Positions 37,432 through 46,103 of a stretch of 64,000 nucleotides of DNA are shown here, piece after piece (position 1 is the stretch's first letter; each line of letters starts with the position of its first letter). The position numbers and the translations under genes were made by a program. Location: NCBI RefSeq assembly GCF_032813545.1, contig NZ_CP136520.1, forward strand, positions 3,528,001-3,592,000, read 5' to 3'. Origin of the DNA: Nodosilinea sp. E11. Lineage in GTDB: Bacteria; Cyanobacteriota; Cyanobacteriia; Phormidesmidales; Phormidesmidaceae. Below the pieces are notes generated by a model, which did not search any database, had not been told where the DNA came from, and saw only the letters and a program-made list of their open reading frames with translations.

Positions 37432-37734
37432 CTACCAGCTTGACTTGACAACACCAGGTAGCAGACCTTGGTGAGCCATTTCGCGCAGCTTGTTGCGGCA
37501 AAGGCCAAAGTCGCGGTAGTAGCCACGGGGGCGACCAGTCATCCAGCAGCGATTGTGCAGACGGGTCGGTGCGCTGTTGCGGGGCAGCTGCTGAATCTTG
37601 CGGTGAATCGTCACTCTTTCTTGCTGATTTTCAGCACTGTTGAACTCTTCCAAGAGCGCTTCGCGCTTCTTGGCGTACTGCTCAACCATCTTTTCCCGCT
37701 TGCGCTCCCGCGCAATCATGCTTTTCTTGGCCAT
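37432..37734 (-). CDS. rpsN: 30S ribosomal protein S14
   Basis: The 100-residue protein matches S14 of cyanobacteria and plastids: [45 protein letters not shown] and [13 protein letters not shown]. It is the long, zinc-independent type (no CxxC pairs). It is a single-gene unit, not inside a large ribosomal operon, as typical for cyanobacteria. Confidence 0.97.
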   Translation of the reverse strand: MAKKSMIARERKREKMVEQYAKKREALLEEFNSAENQQERVTIHRKIQQLPRNSAPTRLHNRCWMTGRPRGYYRDFGLCRNKLREMAHQGLLPGVVKSSW

Positions 37735-37782
37735 TTGGTTTCTCTAAGTCGTAAGACCTTTTTATCACAGACACAGTCTACT

Positions 37783-37812
37783 ACTATACGCGACCTAACC
37801 CAGCAGAGTAAA
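37783..37812 (-). promoter_or_regulatory. Probable promoter of rpsN
   Basis: On the minus strand TTTACT (37807-37812) and TATAGT (37783-37788) are separated by 18 bases and lie about 50 bases upstream of the rpsN start. The match to the sigma-70 consensus is moderate. Confidence 0.4.
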
Positions 37813-37991
37813 CCCCAGCCCCGACTTTTTTGTCGCACTATCGATCAGGGCATTGCCGCCAAGGCCCTAGGACAAATAATGCTGCCCCAGCAGCGGTTCG
37901 GTTTTCTGCCCTCGGAACCCTGCGATCGCCCCACTAGAGTAAAGCGAGAGGATTTTCTAATGTCGAGAGAATAGTGTAGGAGGTATACACG

Positions 37992-38063
37992 ATGGCAAGC
38001 TTAATTCCCTGGATTCTCTTTGTTTGGGCCATTGGCATCATCATGGTGCAATTTATCAGCTGA
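37992..38063 (+). CDS. Very small single-helix membrane protein (23 residues)
   Basis: AGGAGGT lies just upstream (7 bases) of an ATG that opens a 23-residue frame, MASLIPWILFVWAIGIIMV then QFIS, ending in TGA. Nearly the whole peptide is one hydrophobic helix with two tryptophans. The strong ribosome site and the absence of polar residues argue for a real peptide, similar in style to the tiny subunits of photosynthetic or respiratory complexes, but I cannot match it to any named one. It lies between divergent rpsN and the DUF362 gene, 16 bases before the latter's start. Confidence 0.6.
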   Translation: MASLIPWILFVWAIGIIMVQFIS

Positions 38064-38079
38064 GGCTCATAGCCAGCAG

Positions 38080-38904
38080 ATGGGGACTAAAAATTCGTCA
38101 ACTATTCAATCAACCAACGCTATGCCCGCTTTAGCCTCGGCAGTGACAGTTCCCAGCGATCGCTTTGACTATACGCCACCCCCTGCGGCCTTAGAGGCCC
38201 GCCGCATTCTGGTTAAACCCAATCTTGGCTACCCCGTTGGGCCACCCGTGACCGTGAGTATGGCGGTGCTAGGGGCTGTCATAGGCGGCCTACGGCAGCA
38301 CAACCCCAAGGCCGAAATTTTGATTGTGGAAGGGGTGTGTTCTAAGGTTGCCTTTGACGTCATTATGGCCAAGCTGGGTGTTCATCAGCTGTTGACCGAT
38401 GGTGTACAGCTGCTCAATGCCGACGACCTAGAGCTGTGGGAATACCCCAATCGTGCCCCTCGGGCGGTGCGGTTTAAATCGATGTGGGCACCCAGGCTGC
38501 TGCAAGAGGTCGACTGCTGCCTGTCGGTCAGTGCGTTTAAGCGCACGCAACTCAAAGGCGCACCGCTGATTTCAGCCTCGCTAAAAAACCTCTACGGCCT
38601 GTTTCCTCGGGCCAAATACAAGGCCCGCAGCCCTAACTCGCGGGGGCAACTGCACCGGCCCTCGGTGCCGCTGGTGCTTCAGGATGTCTACCACACCCTG
38701 GGTCACCTGTTTGTGGGCGGTGTGGTGGACTGCACAGAAAAATTTGTTAGCCACGATTGGCAGCCCGATCGCGGCCAGAGCATTCCCCTGGGCCAGGTGG
38801 TCTATGGCAGCGATCTGCTATCGGTCGATCGCACTGCTTGCCAGGTGGGCCAAGAGGTCGTTCCTGACTATATTACGGCCCTAGAGCAGCAAGTTAGCGA
38901 GTAA
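38080..38904 (+). CDS. DUF362 domain protein
   Basis: The likely start is ATG 38080 (274 residues), with another at 38122. The body matches DUF362: ILVKPNLGYPVGPPVTVS near the N-terminus, and SLKNLYGLFPRAKYK followed by RPSVPLVLQDVYHTLG. The family is widespread and has no settled function; some members carry ferredoxin domains, but this one has no CxxCxxC cluster. It follows a 23-residue membrane-peptide gene by 16 bases, and its end overlaps the convergent gene by 11 bases. Confidence 0.82.
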   Translation: MGTKNSSTIQSTNAMPALASAVTVPSDRFDYTPPPAALEARRILVKPNLGYPVGPPVTVSMAVLGAVIGGLRQHNPKAEILIVEGVCSKVAFDVIMAKLGVHQLLTDGVQLLNADDLELWEYPNRAPRAVRFKSMWAPRLLQEVDCCLSVSAFKRTQLKGAPLISASLKNLYGLFPRAKYKARSPNSRGQLHRPSVPLVLQDVYHTLGHLFVGGVVDCTEKFVSHDWQPDRGQSIPLGQVVYGSDLLSVDRTACQVGQEVVPDYITALEQQVSE

Positions 38905-39418
38905 AGATAAAAGTCGGGGCCACATCCTGGGGCTGGTAGCCAGCGGCAATGCAGCGGTTCATGGAGTCAGCGGTGGATAGCGCTGCTGCGGTGGCGACCC
39001 CTACCACACAGTCGGCGTAGCGAACGGGCAAAAGGCTGCGGCGGCAGTTGTTGAGCACCGTTGTTGAGTTGGCGATTTCTAAGCTTTGATGAATATCACT
39101 GACGCAGGTGGCCAGGTCCGTAGGGCGGCGATCGCTCTGGCAGGCGACCAACGCTTGCTCGGCACTGACATCGGCGACCTGGGTAATATCCACAGCGCAG
39201 CGAGAGACATCTAGTGGGTGCAGGGCTCTGCCGCAGGCGCTGGCGGCCACCGCTCCGTCGATACCGGCATCGATCAGCAAACTGGTGCACCCTTCAAAAT
39301 CGTTGGCGATCGCCCGAGGGGCAGCGAGCAGCACCAGGGGAGCCGCCAGCCCCGCAATTAGGGCAAACGGTATTGCAAAACACTGGCGACAGGTAGCAGA
39401 AGCTAGAAAATGAACCAT
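38894..39418 (-). CDS. Secreted cysteine-repeat protein of unknown function
   Basis: The 174-residue protein has a signal-like N-terminus (hydrophobic about 14-34, AIAN near 38). The mature part consists of about 32-residue units, each with a C-x11-C pair: Cys62/74, Cys93/105, Cys125/137, ended by Cys156. The spacing between units is 18-19 residues, so the pairing pattern is regular and disulfide bonds are likely in the periplasm or outside. I cannot name the family. The gene overlaps the convergent DUF362 gene by 11 bases and is divergent from dxs, with phased repeats in the shared promoter gap. Confidence 0.7.
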   Translation of the reverse strand: MVHFLASATCRQCFAIPFALIAGLAAPLVLLAAPRAIANDFEGCTSLLIDAGIDGAVAASACGRALHPLDVSRCAVDITQVADVSAEQALVACQSDRRPTDLATCVSDIHQSLEIANSTTVLNNCRRSLLPVRYADCVVGVATAAALSTADSMNRCIAAGYQPQDVAPTFIFTR

Positions 39419-39444
39419 AACAGAACGTTAAAGGTTATATCGCT

Positions 39445-39494
39445 TGGTTAACGGGTGTAATCAGTGGTTACAGTCTGTTGATCAATGGTTACAG
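39445..39494. promoter_or_regulatory. Phased direct repeats (TGGTTACAG) between dxs and the Cys-repeat gene
   Basis: ATCAGTGGTTACAG (39460-39473) and ATCAATGGTTACAG (39481-39494) are nearly identical and 21 bases apart. A partial copy TGGTTA occurs 20 bases earlier at 39445. This periodicity of two helical turns is typical of sites bound cooperatively by a response regulator on one DNA face. The element is 27 bases from the Cys-repeat gene start and 142 bases from dxs. Confidence 0.5.
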
Positions 39495-39635
39495 AGGAAT
39501 AGCTCTCTCACGTTAGCTCAGGCCGCATTGCCTTTAAGCCAATGCCCGCCCTCCTCAATGTTTCTGGTCGTTGAATCTTCTACAGTGAAGAGTAGCAGGA
39601 AAAACTCATTTTCGTGACGCAGAGGTTAAGGCAGT

Positions 39636-41543
39636 ATGCACCTGAGTGACATAACTCACCCCAATCAACTCCACGGTCTATCCATTCGCCAGCTCGAAGA
39701 CGTGGCTCGCCAGATTCGCGAAAAGCACCTAGAAACCGTGGCGGCGAGCGGGGGACACCTGGGGCCTGGGTTAGGGGTCGTGGAGTTGACCCTAGCTCTC
39801 TACCAAACCCTCGACCTCGATCGCGACAAAGTCACCTGGGATGTGGGCCACCAGGCCTATCCCCACAAGCTGATCACCGGGCGCTACCACGACTTCCATA
39901 CCCTGCGCCAAAAAGATGGCGTGGCGGGCTACCTGAAGCGCAGCGAGAGCAAGTTTGACCACTTCGGCGCAGGCCATGCCTCGACGAGCATTTCGGCGGC
40001 CCTGGGTATGGCTCTGGCCCGCGATTTGTCGGGCGACAACTACAAGGTGGCGGCGATTATCGGCGACGGCGCGCTGACCGGCGGCATGGCGCTAGAGGCC
40101 ATCAACCACGCTGGGCATTTGCCTAACACCAACCTGTTGGTGGTGCTCAACGACAACGAAATGTCGATCTCGCCCAACGTGGGGGCGATTCCGCGCTACC
40201 TGAACAAAATGCGCCTCAGCCCCCCGGTACAGTTTCTCACCGACAACCTGGAAGAGCAGTTTAAGCACCTGCCCTTTTTAGGTGAGTCGCTGTCGCCCGA
40301 GCTCGATCGGGTGAAGGAAGGCATGAAGCGGCTGGCGGTACCCAAGGTAGGGGCTGTGTTTGAAGAGCTGGGCTTTACCTACATGGGGCCGGTGGATGGT
40401 CACAACCTGCAAGAGTTGATCGCCACCTTCAAAGAGGCCCACAAGCACACCGGCCCAGTGCTGGTGCATGTGGCGACGACTAAGGGCAAGGGCTATGCGA
40501 TCGCCGAAAAAGATCAGGTCGGCTACCACGCCCAGTCGCCCTTCAACCTCTCGACCGGCAAGGGCATTCCTTCGACCAAGCCCAAGCCTCCTAGCTACTC
40601 AAAGGTGTTTGCCGAAACCCTGATCAAACTAGCTGAAGACAACCCCAAAATTGTCGGCATCACCGCCGCCATGGCCACGGGCACGGGGTTAGATAAGCTC
40701 CAGCAGGCGCTGCCCAAGCAGTATATCGACGTGGGCATCGCCGAGCAGCACGCCATTACCCTGGCGGCGGGTTTGGCCTGCGAGGGTATGCGTCCGGTAG
40801 CGGCGATCTACTCGACGTTCCTTCAGCGGGGCTTCGACCAGATTGTCCACGATGTGTGCATTCAAAAGCTGCCGGTGTTCTTCTGCCTCGACCGGGCGGG
40901 CATTGTCGGGGCCGACGGGCCGACCCACCAGGGTCTCTACGACATCGCCTACCTGCGCTGCATTCCTAACATCGTGCTAATGGCCCCCAAAGACGAGGCC
41001 GAAATGCAGCGGATGATTGTCACCGGGATTGACTATAAGGAGGGTGCGATCGCCATGCGCTACCCCCGAGGCAGTGGCTATGGTGCCCCGCTGATGGACG
41101 AGGGTTGGGAACCCCTGCCCATTGGCGAAGCCGAAGTGCTGCGCCAGGGCGACGATGTGCTGCTACTGGGCTACGGCTCGATGGTCTACCCGGCCATGCA
41201 GACCGCTGAGATTCTCAGCGAGCACGGCATTGAGGCCACGGTGGTCAACGCCCGCTTTGCCAAGCCCCTCGACGAAGCGCTGATTTTGCCCCTAGCTAAG
41301 CAAATTGGCAAGGTCGTCACCTTCGAGGAGGGCTGTTTGATGGGTGGCTTTGGCTCTGCGGTGGCAGAGTCAATTTTGGATGCCCAGGTGCAGGCCTCGG
41401 TGCTGCGGATTGGCGTGCCCGACATTTTGGTCGATCACGCTACCCCTGACCAGTCGAAGGCGGCGCTGGGGTTGACCCCGTCCCAGATGGCCGAGCGCAT
41501 TTTGGCCACTTACCAGGTGGAGAAACCCGCGTTGGTGCGATAA
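39636..41543 (+). CDS. dxs: 1-deoxy-D-xylulose-5-phosphate synthase
   Basis: The 635-residue enzyme condenses pyruvate and glyceraldehyde 3-phosphate in the first step of the MEP isoprenoid pathway, supplying carotenoids, phytol and quinones. TPP-binding [13 protein letters not shown] and [18 protein letters not shown], and the transketolase-type [15 protein letters not shown], are intact. The protein is full length and cytoplasmic. It is monocistronic, closed by a 36-base perfect hairpin right after the stop. Confidence 0.97.
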   Translation: MHLSDITHPNQLHGLSIRQLEDVARQIREKHLETVAASGGHLGPGLGVVELTLALYQTLDLDRDKVTWDVGHQAYPHKLITGRYHDFHTLRQKDGVAGYLKRSESKFDHFGAGHASTSISAALGMALARDLSGDNYKVAAIIGDGALTGGMALEAINHAGHLPNTNLLVVLNDNEMSISPNVGAIPRYLNKMRLSPPVQFLTDNLEEQFKHLPFLGESLSPELDRVKEGMKRLAVPKVGAVFEELGFTYMGPVDGHNLQELIATFKEAHKHTGPVLVHVATTKGKGYAIAEKDQVGYHAQSPFNLSTGKGIPSTKPKPPSYSKVFAETLIKLAEDNPKIVGITAAMATGTGLDKLQQALPKQYIDVGIAEQHAITLAAGLACEGMRPVAAIYSTFLQRGFDQIVHDVCIQKLPVFFCLDRAGIVGADGPTHQGLYDIAYLRCIPNIVLMAPKDEAEMQRMIVTGIDYKEGAIAMRYPRGSGYGAPLMDEGWEPLPIGEAEVLRQGDDVLLLGYGSMVYPAMQTAEILSEHGIEATVVNARFAKPLDEALILPLAKQIGKVVTFEEGCLMGGFGSAVAESILDAQVQASVLRIGVPDILVDHATPDQSKAALGLTPSQMAERILATYQVEKPALVR

Positions 41544-41548
41544 GCCCC

Positions 41549-41584
41549 TCGGGTGGCAGGAGGAAATTTCCTCCTGCCACCCGA
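41549..41584 (+). terminator. Perfect hairpin terminator of dxs
   Basis: An 18-base perfect stem without loop (TCGGGTGGCAGGAGGAAA and its complement) begins five bases after the dxs stop; ATTTTT follows ten bases after the stem. Confidence 0.75.
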
Positions 41585-41620
41585 AACAGTATTTTTAGCT
41601 TAAGTTTGGCCACCCAAGCA

Positions 41621-41641
41621 GTAGGGTGGGCAGTGCTCACC
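41621..41641 (-). repeat. 21-base palindromic dispersed repeat, inverted orientation
   Basis: GTAG precedes the palindrome GGTGGGCAGTGCTCACC, so the CTAC tail is on the minus strand. It marks the edge of the AT-rich island. Confidence 0.7.
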
Positions 41642-41650
41642 ATCCCACCC

Positions 41651-41958
41651 ATGGCCCCAGAAGCAATATCGATCGATGAACGTTTACGAACTCAGCGCGA
41701 TCGCATTTTGCCCATCGCTGAGCAGTATGGGGCGTACAACGTGCGGGTGTTTGGGTCGGTTGCCCATGGAGAAACCCAGGCAGATAGTGATGTCGATTTT
41801 TTAATCGGTCTAGAGCCAGGCCGGAGCTTACTCGATCACATTGGTTTAAACAGAATTCAGAGAATTTACTAGGGCAATCGGTTAATGTTACAGAGTCAAT
41901 TACGCTATATAACCTGATTCACGATCGGGTTTTGAGGAATGCGATCGGGTTACAGTAA
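41651..41958 (+). pseudogene. Frameshifted MNT-type nucleotidyltransferase (antitoxin of MNT/HEPN pair)
   Basis: From ATG 41651 the frame encodes a minimal nucleotidyltransferase with VRVFGSVAHGETQADSDVDFLI, keeping the GS-x10-D-x-D active site. It stops early at 41872. Reading on in another frame after about 41850 restores the usual C-terminus (LLGQSVNVTES, LYNLIHDRVLRNAIGL) up to TAA at 41956, so a single-base indel has broken the gene. Such proteins act as antitoxins, adding AMP to HEPN ribonuclease partners, whose remnant follows directly. Confidence 0.75.
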
Positions 41959-41959
41959 A

Positions 41960-42153
41960 AAAAGAATTCTCTTTACCTGAGGCATCTTGACGAAGCTATA
42001 AGGAGAATTGAGGACTGTATCTAGGAGGGGGGAGAGATTTTCTTGCATACTCCGCTCATTCAGAGGACAGTGATCAAAAATTTTGAGATAAATGGCGAAG
42101 TAACTAAGAACTCATCTAACGAGTTGAGGGCAAGAAAATTAAATATTCGATAG
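41960..42153 (+). pseudogene. Remnant of HEPN-domain toxin
   Basis: Directly after the MNT remnant the frame reads NSLYLRHLDEAIRRIEDCI then a stop at 42022. Another frame continues the family pattern, HTPLIQRTVIKNFEINGEVTK then SSNELRARK, to a stop at 42151. These match the start and the middle of HEPN (DUF86) proteins, but the RxxxxH catalytic region is missing and no intact start remains. It is a decayed toxin gene. The 60 bases to the ASCH gene carry nothing recognisable. Confidence 0.65.
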
Positions 42154-42216
42154 AGATAGATAACTTGCTTTAGTAAACCAAATTTAGAGATTAAACAATT
42201 AAATAAACTTCTAAAA

Positions 42217-42714
42217 TTAAATAGTGGCTATAATCTCAGACTGAAAGTAGCTATTAGATTTGCCAGAGAAATCAACTATTTTAAAGCGAGTCATATCCTC
42301 GAAAACACTTAGCTCATTATCGGAAAGATATTTATAACATTGAGGCGGATGGAAGTTTTTCCATCTCTTTTTTAGGCTAGTCAAGCTCAATGGCTTCTTG
42401 AACCTATGAACTTTCCTGATAAAAATTCCAAAACCAAGAGATGAATTCAAAAAGTAATTCAAAAAATCTTGATGAGAAATACCAGCCTTATCTTTTACTA
42501 CTTCCCAAAGCTGAGCAGGAGTATTTTCAACTACTCGATCAACTTCAATAATACCTACCACCTCTTTTTGAGGAGAAGTAGCATACACAATTATCAAATC
42601 TCCACTACCCAAGCTTCGAGGTCTCACTCTTCGCAGCTCAACCTGCTTAATACCCTCAAAGATCATCTCAGAGTATTCATGCTGAATTGAGAGTAAGGCT
42701 ATGCTTGGGCTCAT
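42217..42714 (-). CDS. Standalone ASCH-domain protein
   Basis: The 165-residue protein has an ASCH/PUA-like fold signature at the N-terminus (ALLSIQHEYSEMIFEGIKQVELRR, residues about 6-29, then GDLIIVYATSPQKEVVGIIEVDRVV). ASCH domains bind RNA or modified nucleotides; some act as ribonucleases or acyl-/RNA-modifying regulators. The C-terminal 70 residues (RFKKPLSLTSLKKRW, PPQCYKYLSDNEL) are like those of ASCH proteins placed next to toxin-like genes. It is the last gene of a three-gene operon, starting nine bases after the GNAT-PIN gene. Codons are A+T-rich, unlike the flanking core genes. Confidence 0.75.
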   Translation of the reverse strand: MSPSIALLSIQHEYSEMIFEGIKQVELRRVRPRSLGSGDLIIVYATSPQKEVVGIIEVDRVVENTPAQLWEVVKDKAGISHQDFLNYFLNSSLGFGIFIRKVHRFKKPLSLTSLKKRWKNFHPPQCYKYLSDNELSVFEDMTRFKIVDFSGKSNSYFQSEIIATI

Positions 42715-42723
42715 AACAGTTTC

Positions 42724-44862
42724 TCAACATAGTACCCCTGCATTATATATCAACTCAAAAGATCTTGCGTCAATTTGAATTGGTGCTTGAATATGAATAT
42801 TTTTCCCAATTAAATTTTCAGCCTTTTTCAAGCTTATAGGATTCTTAAATAATTCAGTATTGCTAAACCTTATGGCCATCAGTTCTTTGTCTTGCCCTTT
42901 TGATACGGCAACAAGATCGTCAAATTCATAGATTCCTAGTCGTTTAAATTTCTTGTATAAAGATTTTGGCGTATCTATTATAATTTCATCGATGTATGAA
43001 CACGCTCTTATTGCACTGAGGGTCACATTAGCTTTTTTAAATCCCTTATCTTGACTAACATACCAAAGGATTCTTCCAGGTGCCTTAAGCCCTCCAGAAG
43101 CCATTTTTGATCTGTAATAAACCAATTCTCTGCGTAGTGCTAATATGCTGTGCGCACCCCAGATCACTTGCTCTGCAAGCTCTTCATCAAATAGATCTTT
43201 AGCCCACCAAGGTTTGATTGGAATCATAAAATTTGGTATAAGTGAATCCGTTATTTTCCCTGGAAAGATAGCTTGTTCGATACCTGCAATAACATCAAAG
43301 CTTGACTGAATGCCTGGAAGATTTAAATTATTAGATAAGGTATTTAAATAATCTCTTAAATTGCCATCTTTGCCAGCAGATGAAGACCTAAGAATTTTAG
43401 CCATCTCACAAGCAGTATGGCAACCTTTTTGATTTACTTTTACCCAGCCTCTTTCAGTGCGATAAAAATGAATTTCTCTTAAAAAAACTTCTATCTCCTC
43501 CTCCAGATAAATATCTGATATTATTGTAAAAATCCGATTTTCGGATGCACTAACATTAATTAAATTTAGAATAAGGTGCTGAGCGCACATAGATGCTAAC
43601 AAGTCATTTTTCTTAGTCCTAAGGATAGGAACTCTCAGTTCCTCTGGTGACTCTCTGTTAATTAGATATGCCACCATTGGACCCTGATCCGCATCTTTTT
43701 CAATCCAGCAACAATCATTCTTTGTTGGATCTGACAGATGCTGTCTCAGAATTGTTCTGAAATGTGCTTTGTGCTCACCTTTTGCATTATTAAGGAAGCA
43801 ATCCATTAAAGTTTCAATATCTTCGCCCCTGACCGACTTTTTTCTAATACTGGTGCCCGCAAGCCTAGCTGGCTGGTATTTTATCTCTCGTCTTAGCTCG
43901 TCAATATTGATAATTAACTCAAGAGGACTAATGATCTTTAGCTGATATTTCTCAAATATTTCTTCCTCTACTTCTTCAAGTAGTCGCGTGTCTTTTGTGA
44001 CAAAGAAATCTATTTTTATATTTGAGCATATCGATGTGGCTATTTGTCTAATGTCAGATGAATCGCTGGGCGACAGATTGTTGGGGAATAAATGTCTTAT
44101 TTCCTTGCTGAATTTGTCTAGATCTTCTTTAGGACAACTTAGTATATTAAATTTTCCTAGCCTATTTCTTAGCTTATTTCTCTTTTTGGGATCGTCGTTT
44201 CTATTTATTTCATTATTCATCTCGCTGGCTACAAAAATCTCGATTTCCGATGTGAGCCAATCATCCAGCAACGCTTGAGCATCCCTACTATATTCATCTC
44301 TGTTTTCCTCATCTGCTAGAACGAAAAAGACATTTGCGTCAATTGCGATGACAATTTTATCCTCAATTAATTTGTCGTGAACAAGAGTAATGAGGTTGGG
44401 ATTACAATAATCTAGCCACCATTCAGTTAAAGTAGAACCGCTTCTACTTTTTCCAGGTCTTTCATGAATGGCAGAAAAACCTAGAGACTCCCACATGCTT
44501 GAGAGATTGTAATCTCTTCGGCACGAAGCTAAAATACCTTGCAAATGGTCTGTTTTGTTTTTTATTTTTGCAATCAGAGTTTTAGCTATATTTCGTCCCC
44601 TATATTCATCATCAACACAAAGGTGGGTTAATTTTACTCTTCCTTTTCCTATTGTGTAAAGCGTATAGGCAGCGCATTTGTCTTTGTTGTTGTCAATGCA
44701 AGCAATAAGATGATCCTTTTCAGCATGCTTATAGAAAGCTTCATACGGAAGAAAGCCAAGTGTTGAAGAATTTTTGTTGGCTAATTTTATAATTTCCTCC
44801 ATATATCTTGAGTCAGATCTTATCCATTCAAATACAAGATCGTTTTCTTCCAAGTTGATCAC
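42724..44862 (-). CDS. Multidomain GNAT-PIN-(GNAT-like)-(ASCH-like) protein
   Basis: The 712-residue protein starts with a GNAT acetyltransferase domain (about 10-155; acetyl-CoA motif CVDDEYRGRNIAKTLI at 82-97). A PIN ribonuclease domain follows (about 168-320), with acidic residues Asp175 (AIDANVFFVL), Glu214/Glu218, Asp270 and Asp291 (VTKDTRLL). A middle region (about 345-480) reads like a second, degenerate GNAT fold, ending FLREIHFYRTERGWVK. The C-terminus (about 595-710; GRILWYVSQDKG, AIRFSNTELFKNPISL) looks ASCH/EVE-like. PIN domains cut RNA; the partner ASCH protein may guard it or share its target (inference). It is the middle gene of the Mrr-GNAT/PIN-ASCH operon, starting 41 bases after mrr. 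Very A+T-rich. Confidence 0.8.
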   Translation of the reverse strand: MINLEENDLVFEWIRSDSRYMEEIIKLANKNSSTLGFLPYEAFYKHAEKDHLIACIDNNKDKCAAYTLYTIGKGRVKLTHLCVDDEYRGRNIAKTLIAKIKNKTDHLQGILASCRRDYNLSSMWESLGFSAIHERPGKSRSGSTLTEWWLDYCNPNLITLVHDKLIEDKIVIAIDANVFFVLADEENRDEYSRDAQALLDDWLTSEIEIFVASEMNNEINRNDDPKKRNKLRNRLGKFNILSCPKEDLDKFSKEIRHLFPNNLSPSDSSDIRQIATSICSNIKIDFFVTKDTRLLEEVEEEIFEKYQLKIISPLELIINIDELRREIKYQPARLAGTSIRKKSVRGEDIETLMDCFLNNAKGEHKAHFRTILRQHLSDPTKNDCCWIEKDADQGPMVAYLINRESPEELRVPILRTKKNDLLASMCAQHLILNLINVSASENRIFTIISDIYLEEEIEVFLREIHFYRTERGWVKVNQKGCHTACEMAKILRSSSAGKDGNLRDYLNTLSNNLNLPGIQSSFDVIAGIEQAIFPGKITDSLIPNFMIPIKPWWAKDLFDEELAEQVIWGAHSILALRRELVYYRSKMASGGLKAPGRILWYVSQDKGFKKANVTLSAIRACSYIDEIIIDTPKSLYKKFKRLGIYEFDDLVAVSKGQDKELMAIRFSNTELFKNPISLKKAENLIGKNIHIQAPIQIDARSFELIYNAGVLC

Positions 44863-44903
44863 TCGTAAACTCCCTTACAAAATATAAAAATACATTTAAC
44901 TAA

Positions 44904-45809
44904 CTAATCTGTAAAATAATCAAAATCAATTTTCTTTATTTGATAGGTATCTTTCGTGGTTACCCCTACATTAAATTCAATCATGTATTGAGCTAAATTA
45001 TGGCCATCAATAAGAATGATTTTATTGTCAATGCGGGAGACAAAATCTTTGGCTTCAGTTGTGAATGAAGACGATGTTATAAAAATCCCTTTCTTTGCAC
45101 GGAAGCCTTGTAAAGCCCCTGCAAATTTTTGAATTTCGGGCCGTCCAACGGGATTCTCCCAACGCTTTGCCTGAACGTAGATGATATCTAACCCAAGTCT
45201 GTCTTCGTTGATAGTTCCATCAATTCCACCGTCTCCGCTACGACCAACAATTTTGCCAGCATCCTGACGAGTGCCTCCATAGCCCATCTTTACTAAGACA
45301 TCAATTACTAAAGCCTCAAAAAAGCTAGGTGAGCATATTTTGATACTATCCAGAAGTTCAGAGGCTAAGTCCTGATGAAGGCCTTGAACAATCGTTTCTA
45401 GATTTTCCTCTGGGGTTTTATCCTGAATTTGGATTGGCAGATTTTCACTTCCAGATGGCTCACGTTTAAGATTTTTGAATTCAAGAAATTCAGGAAACCT
45501 CTCTAAATATTTGACATTTATCTCAGAAGGTCTTTCTGCAAGACTTGTCTTTCCTTGAGGCGTTATCTGAAAATATCCACGGCGAGTTGTCTGAAGCAAA
45601 TTGGCTTTCTTTAAGTACGTACGAGCCCAACCGACTCGATTGTCAAAGGTGGCTTGCCGACCGCTAGGCAGCATTACTTGACGATCTTCATCACTGAGCG
45701 AAAAGTACTGAGCAAGGTTTTCAATGGCTTCCCGTAAAGAATACTCTCCCCCATCGGCCGCCATTTCCATCAGGGGCAGCATTATGGACTGGTAATCGGG
45801 TATCGTCAC
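44904..45809 (-). CDS. mrr: Mrr-family type IV restriction endonuclease
   Basis: The 301-residue protein has an N-terminal winged-helix Mrr_N domain (about 1-92) and a C-terminal Mrr catalytic domain. The nuclease core is intact: Glu165 (FFEALVIDVL), Asp193 and Asp197 in VGRSGDGGIDGT, and QAK (Gln213, Lys215). Mrr enzymes cut methylated or foreign DNA. It is the first gene of the operon; GNAT-PIN follows 41 bases later and then ASCH, all reading away from the helix-turn-helix genes. The combination of a DNA nuclease, an RNA-nuclease-like protein and a nucleotide/RNA-binding protein suggests defence. Confidence 0.88.
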   Translation of the reverse strand: MTIPDYQSIMLPLMEMAADGGEYSLREAIENLAQYFSLSDEDRQVMLPSGRQATFDNRVGWARTYLKKANLLQTTRRGYFQITPQGKTSLAERPSEINVKYLERFPEFLEFKNLKREPSGSENLPIQIQDKTPEENLETIVQGLHQDLASELLDSIKICSPSFFEALVIDVLVKMGYGGTRQDAGKIVGRSGDGGIDGTINEDRLGLDIIYVQAKRWENPVGRPEIQKFAGALQGFRAKKGIFITSSSFTTEAKDFVSRIDNKIILIDGHNLAQYMIEFNVGVTTKDTYQIKKIDFDYFTD

Positions 45810-46103
45810 GAGATGTACCTAAAGGATTCTATGTGTCGCTATTCATGCCCTAGCTTACCCATACAGCTCAGAATCGTACAAAGGTTAAGTGGCGAAACTC
45901 TAAAGGTTGGTCATTCGGGTTCCCCTTAACCTCAAGGGTCGTTTTTTAGTCACCGGTTGTTGGAGCGAATATAGCGATTCCTGATCGGATGCAGTACAGC
46001 AGGAGCCTTGCTGAATAAAGGTTCCAAGCCTGTGCACGTACCTCGCACCAACGAAAAGTGCTATAGTTGACAGTACAACCCTAACCCGGTACTCTCTTTG
46101 CTC

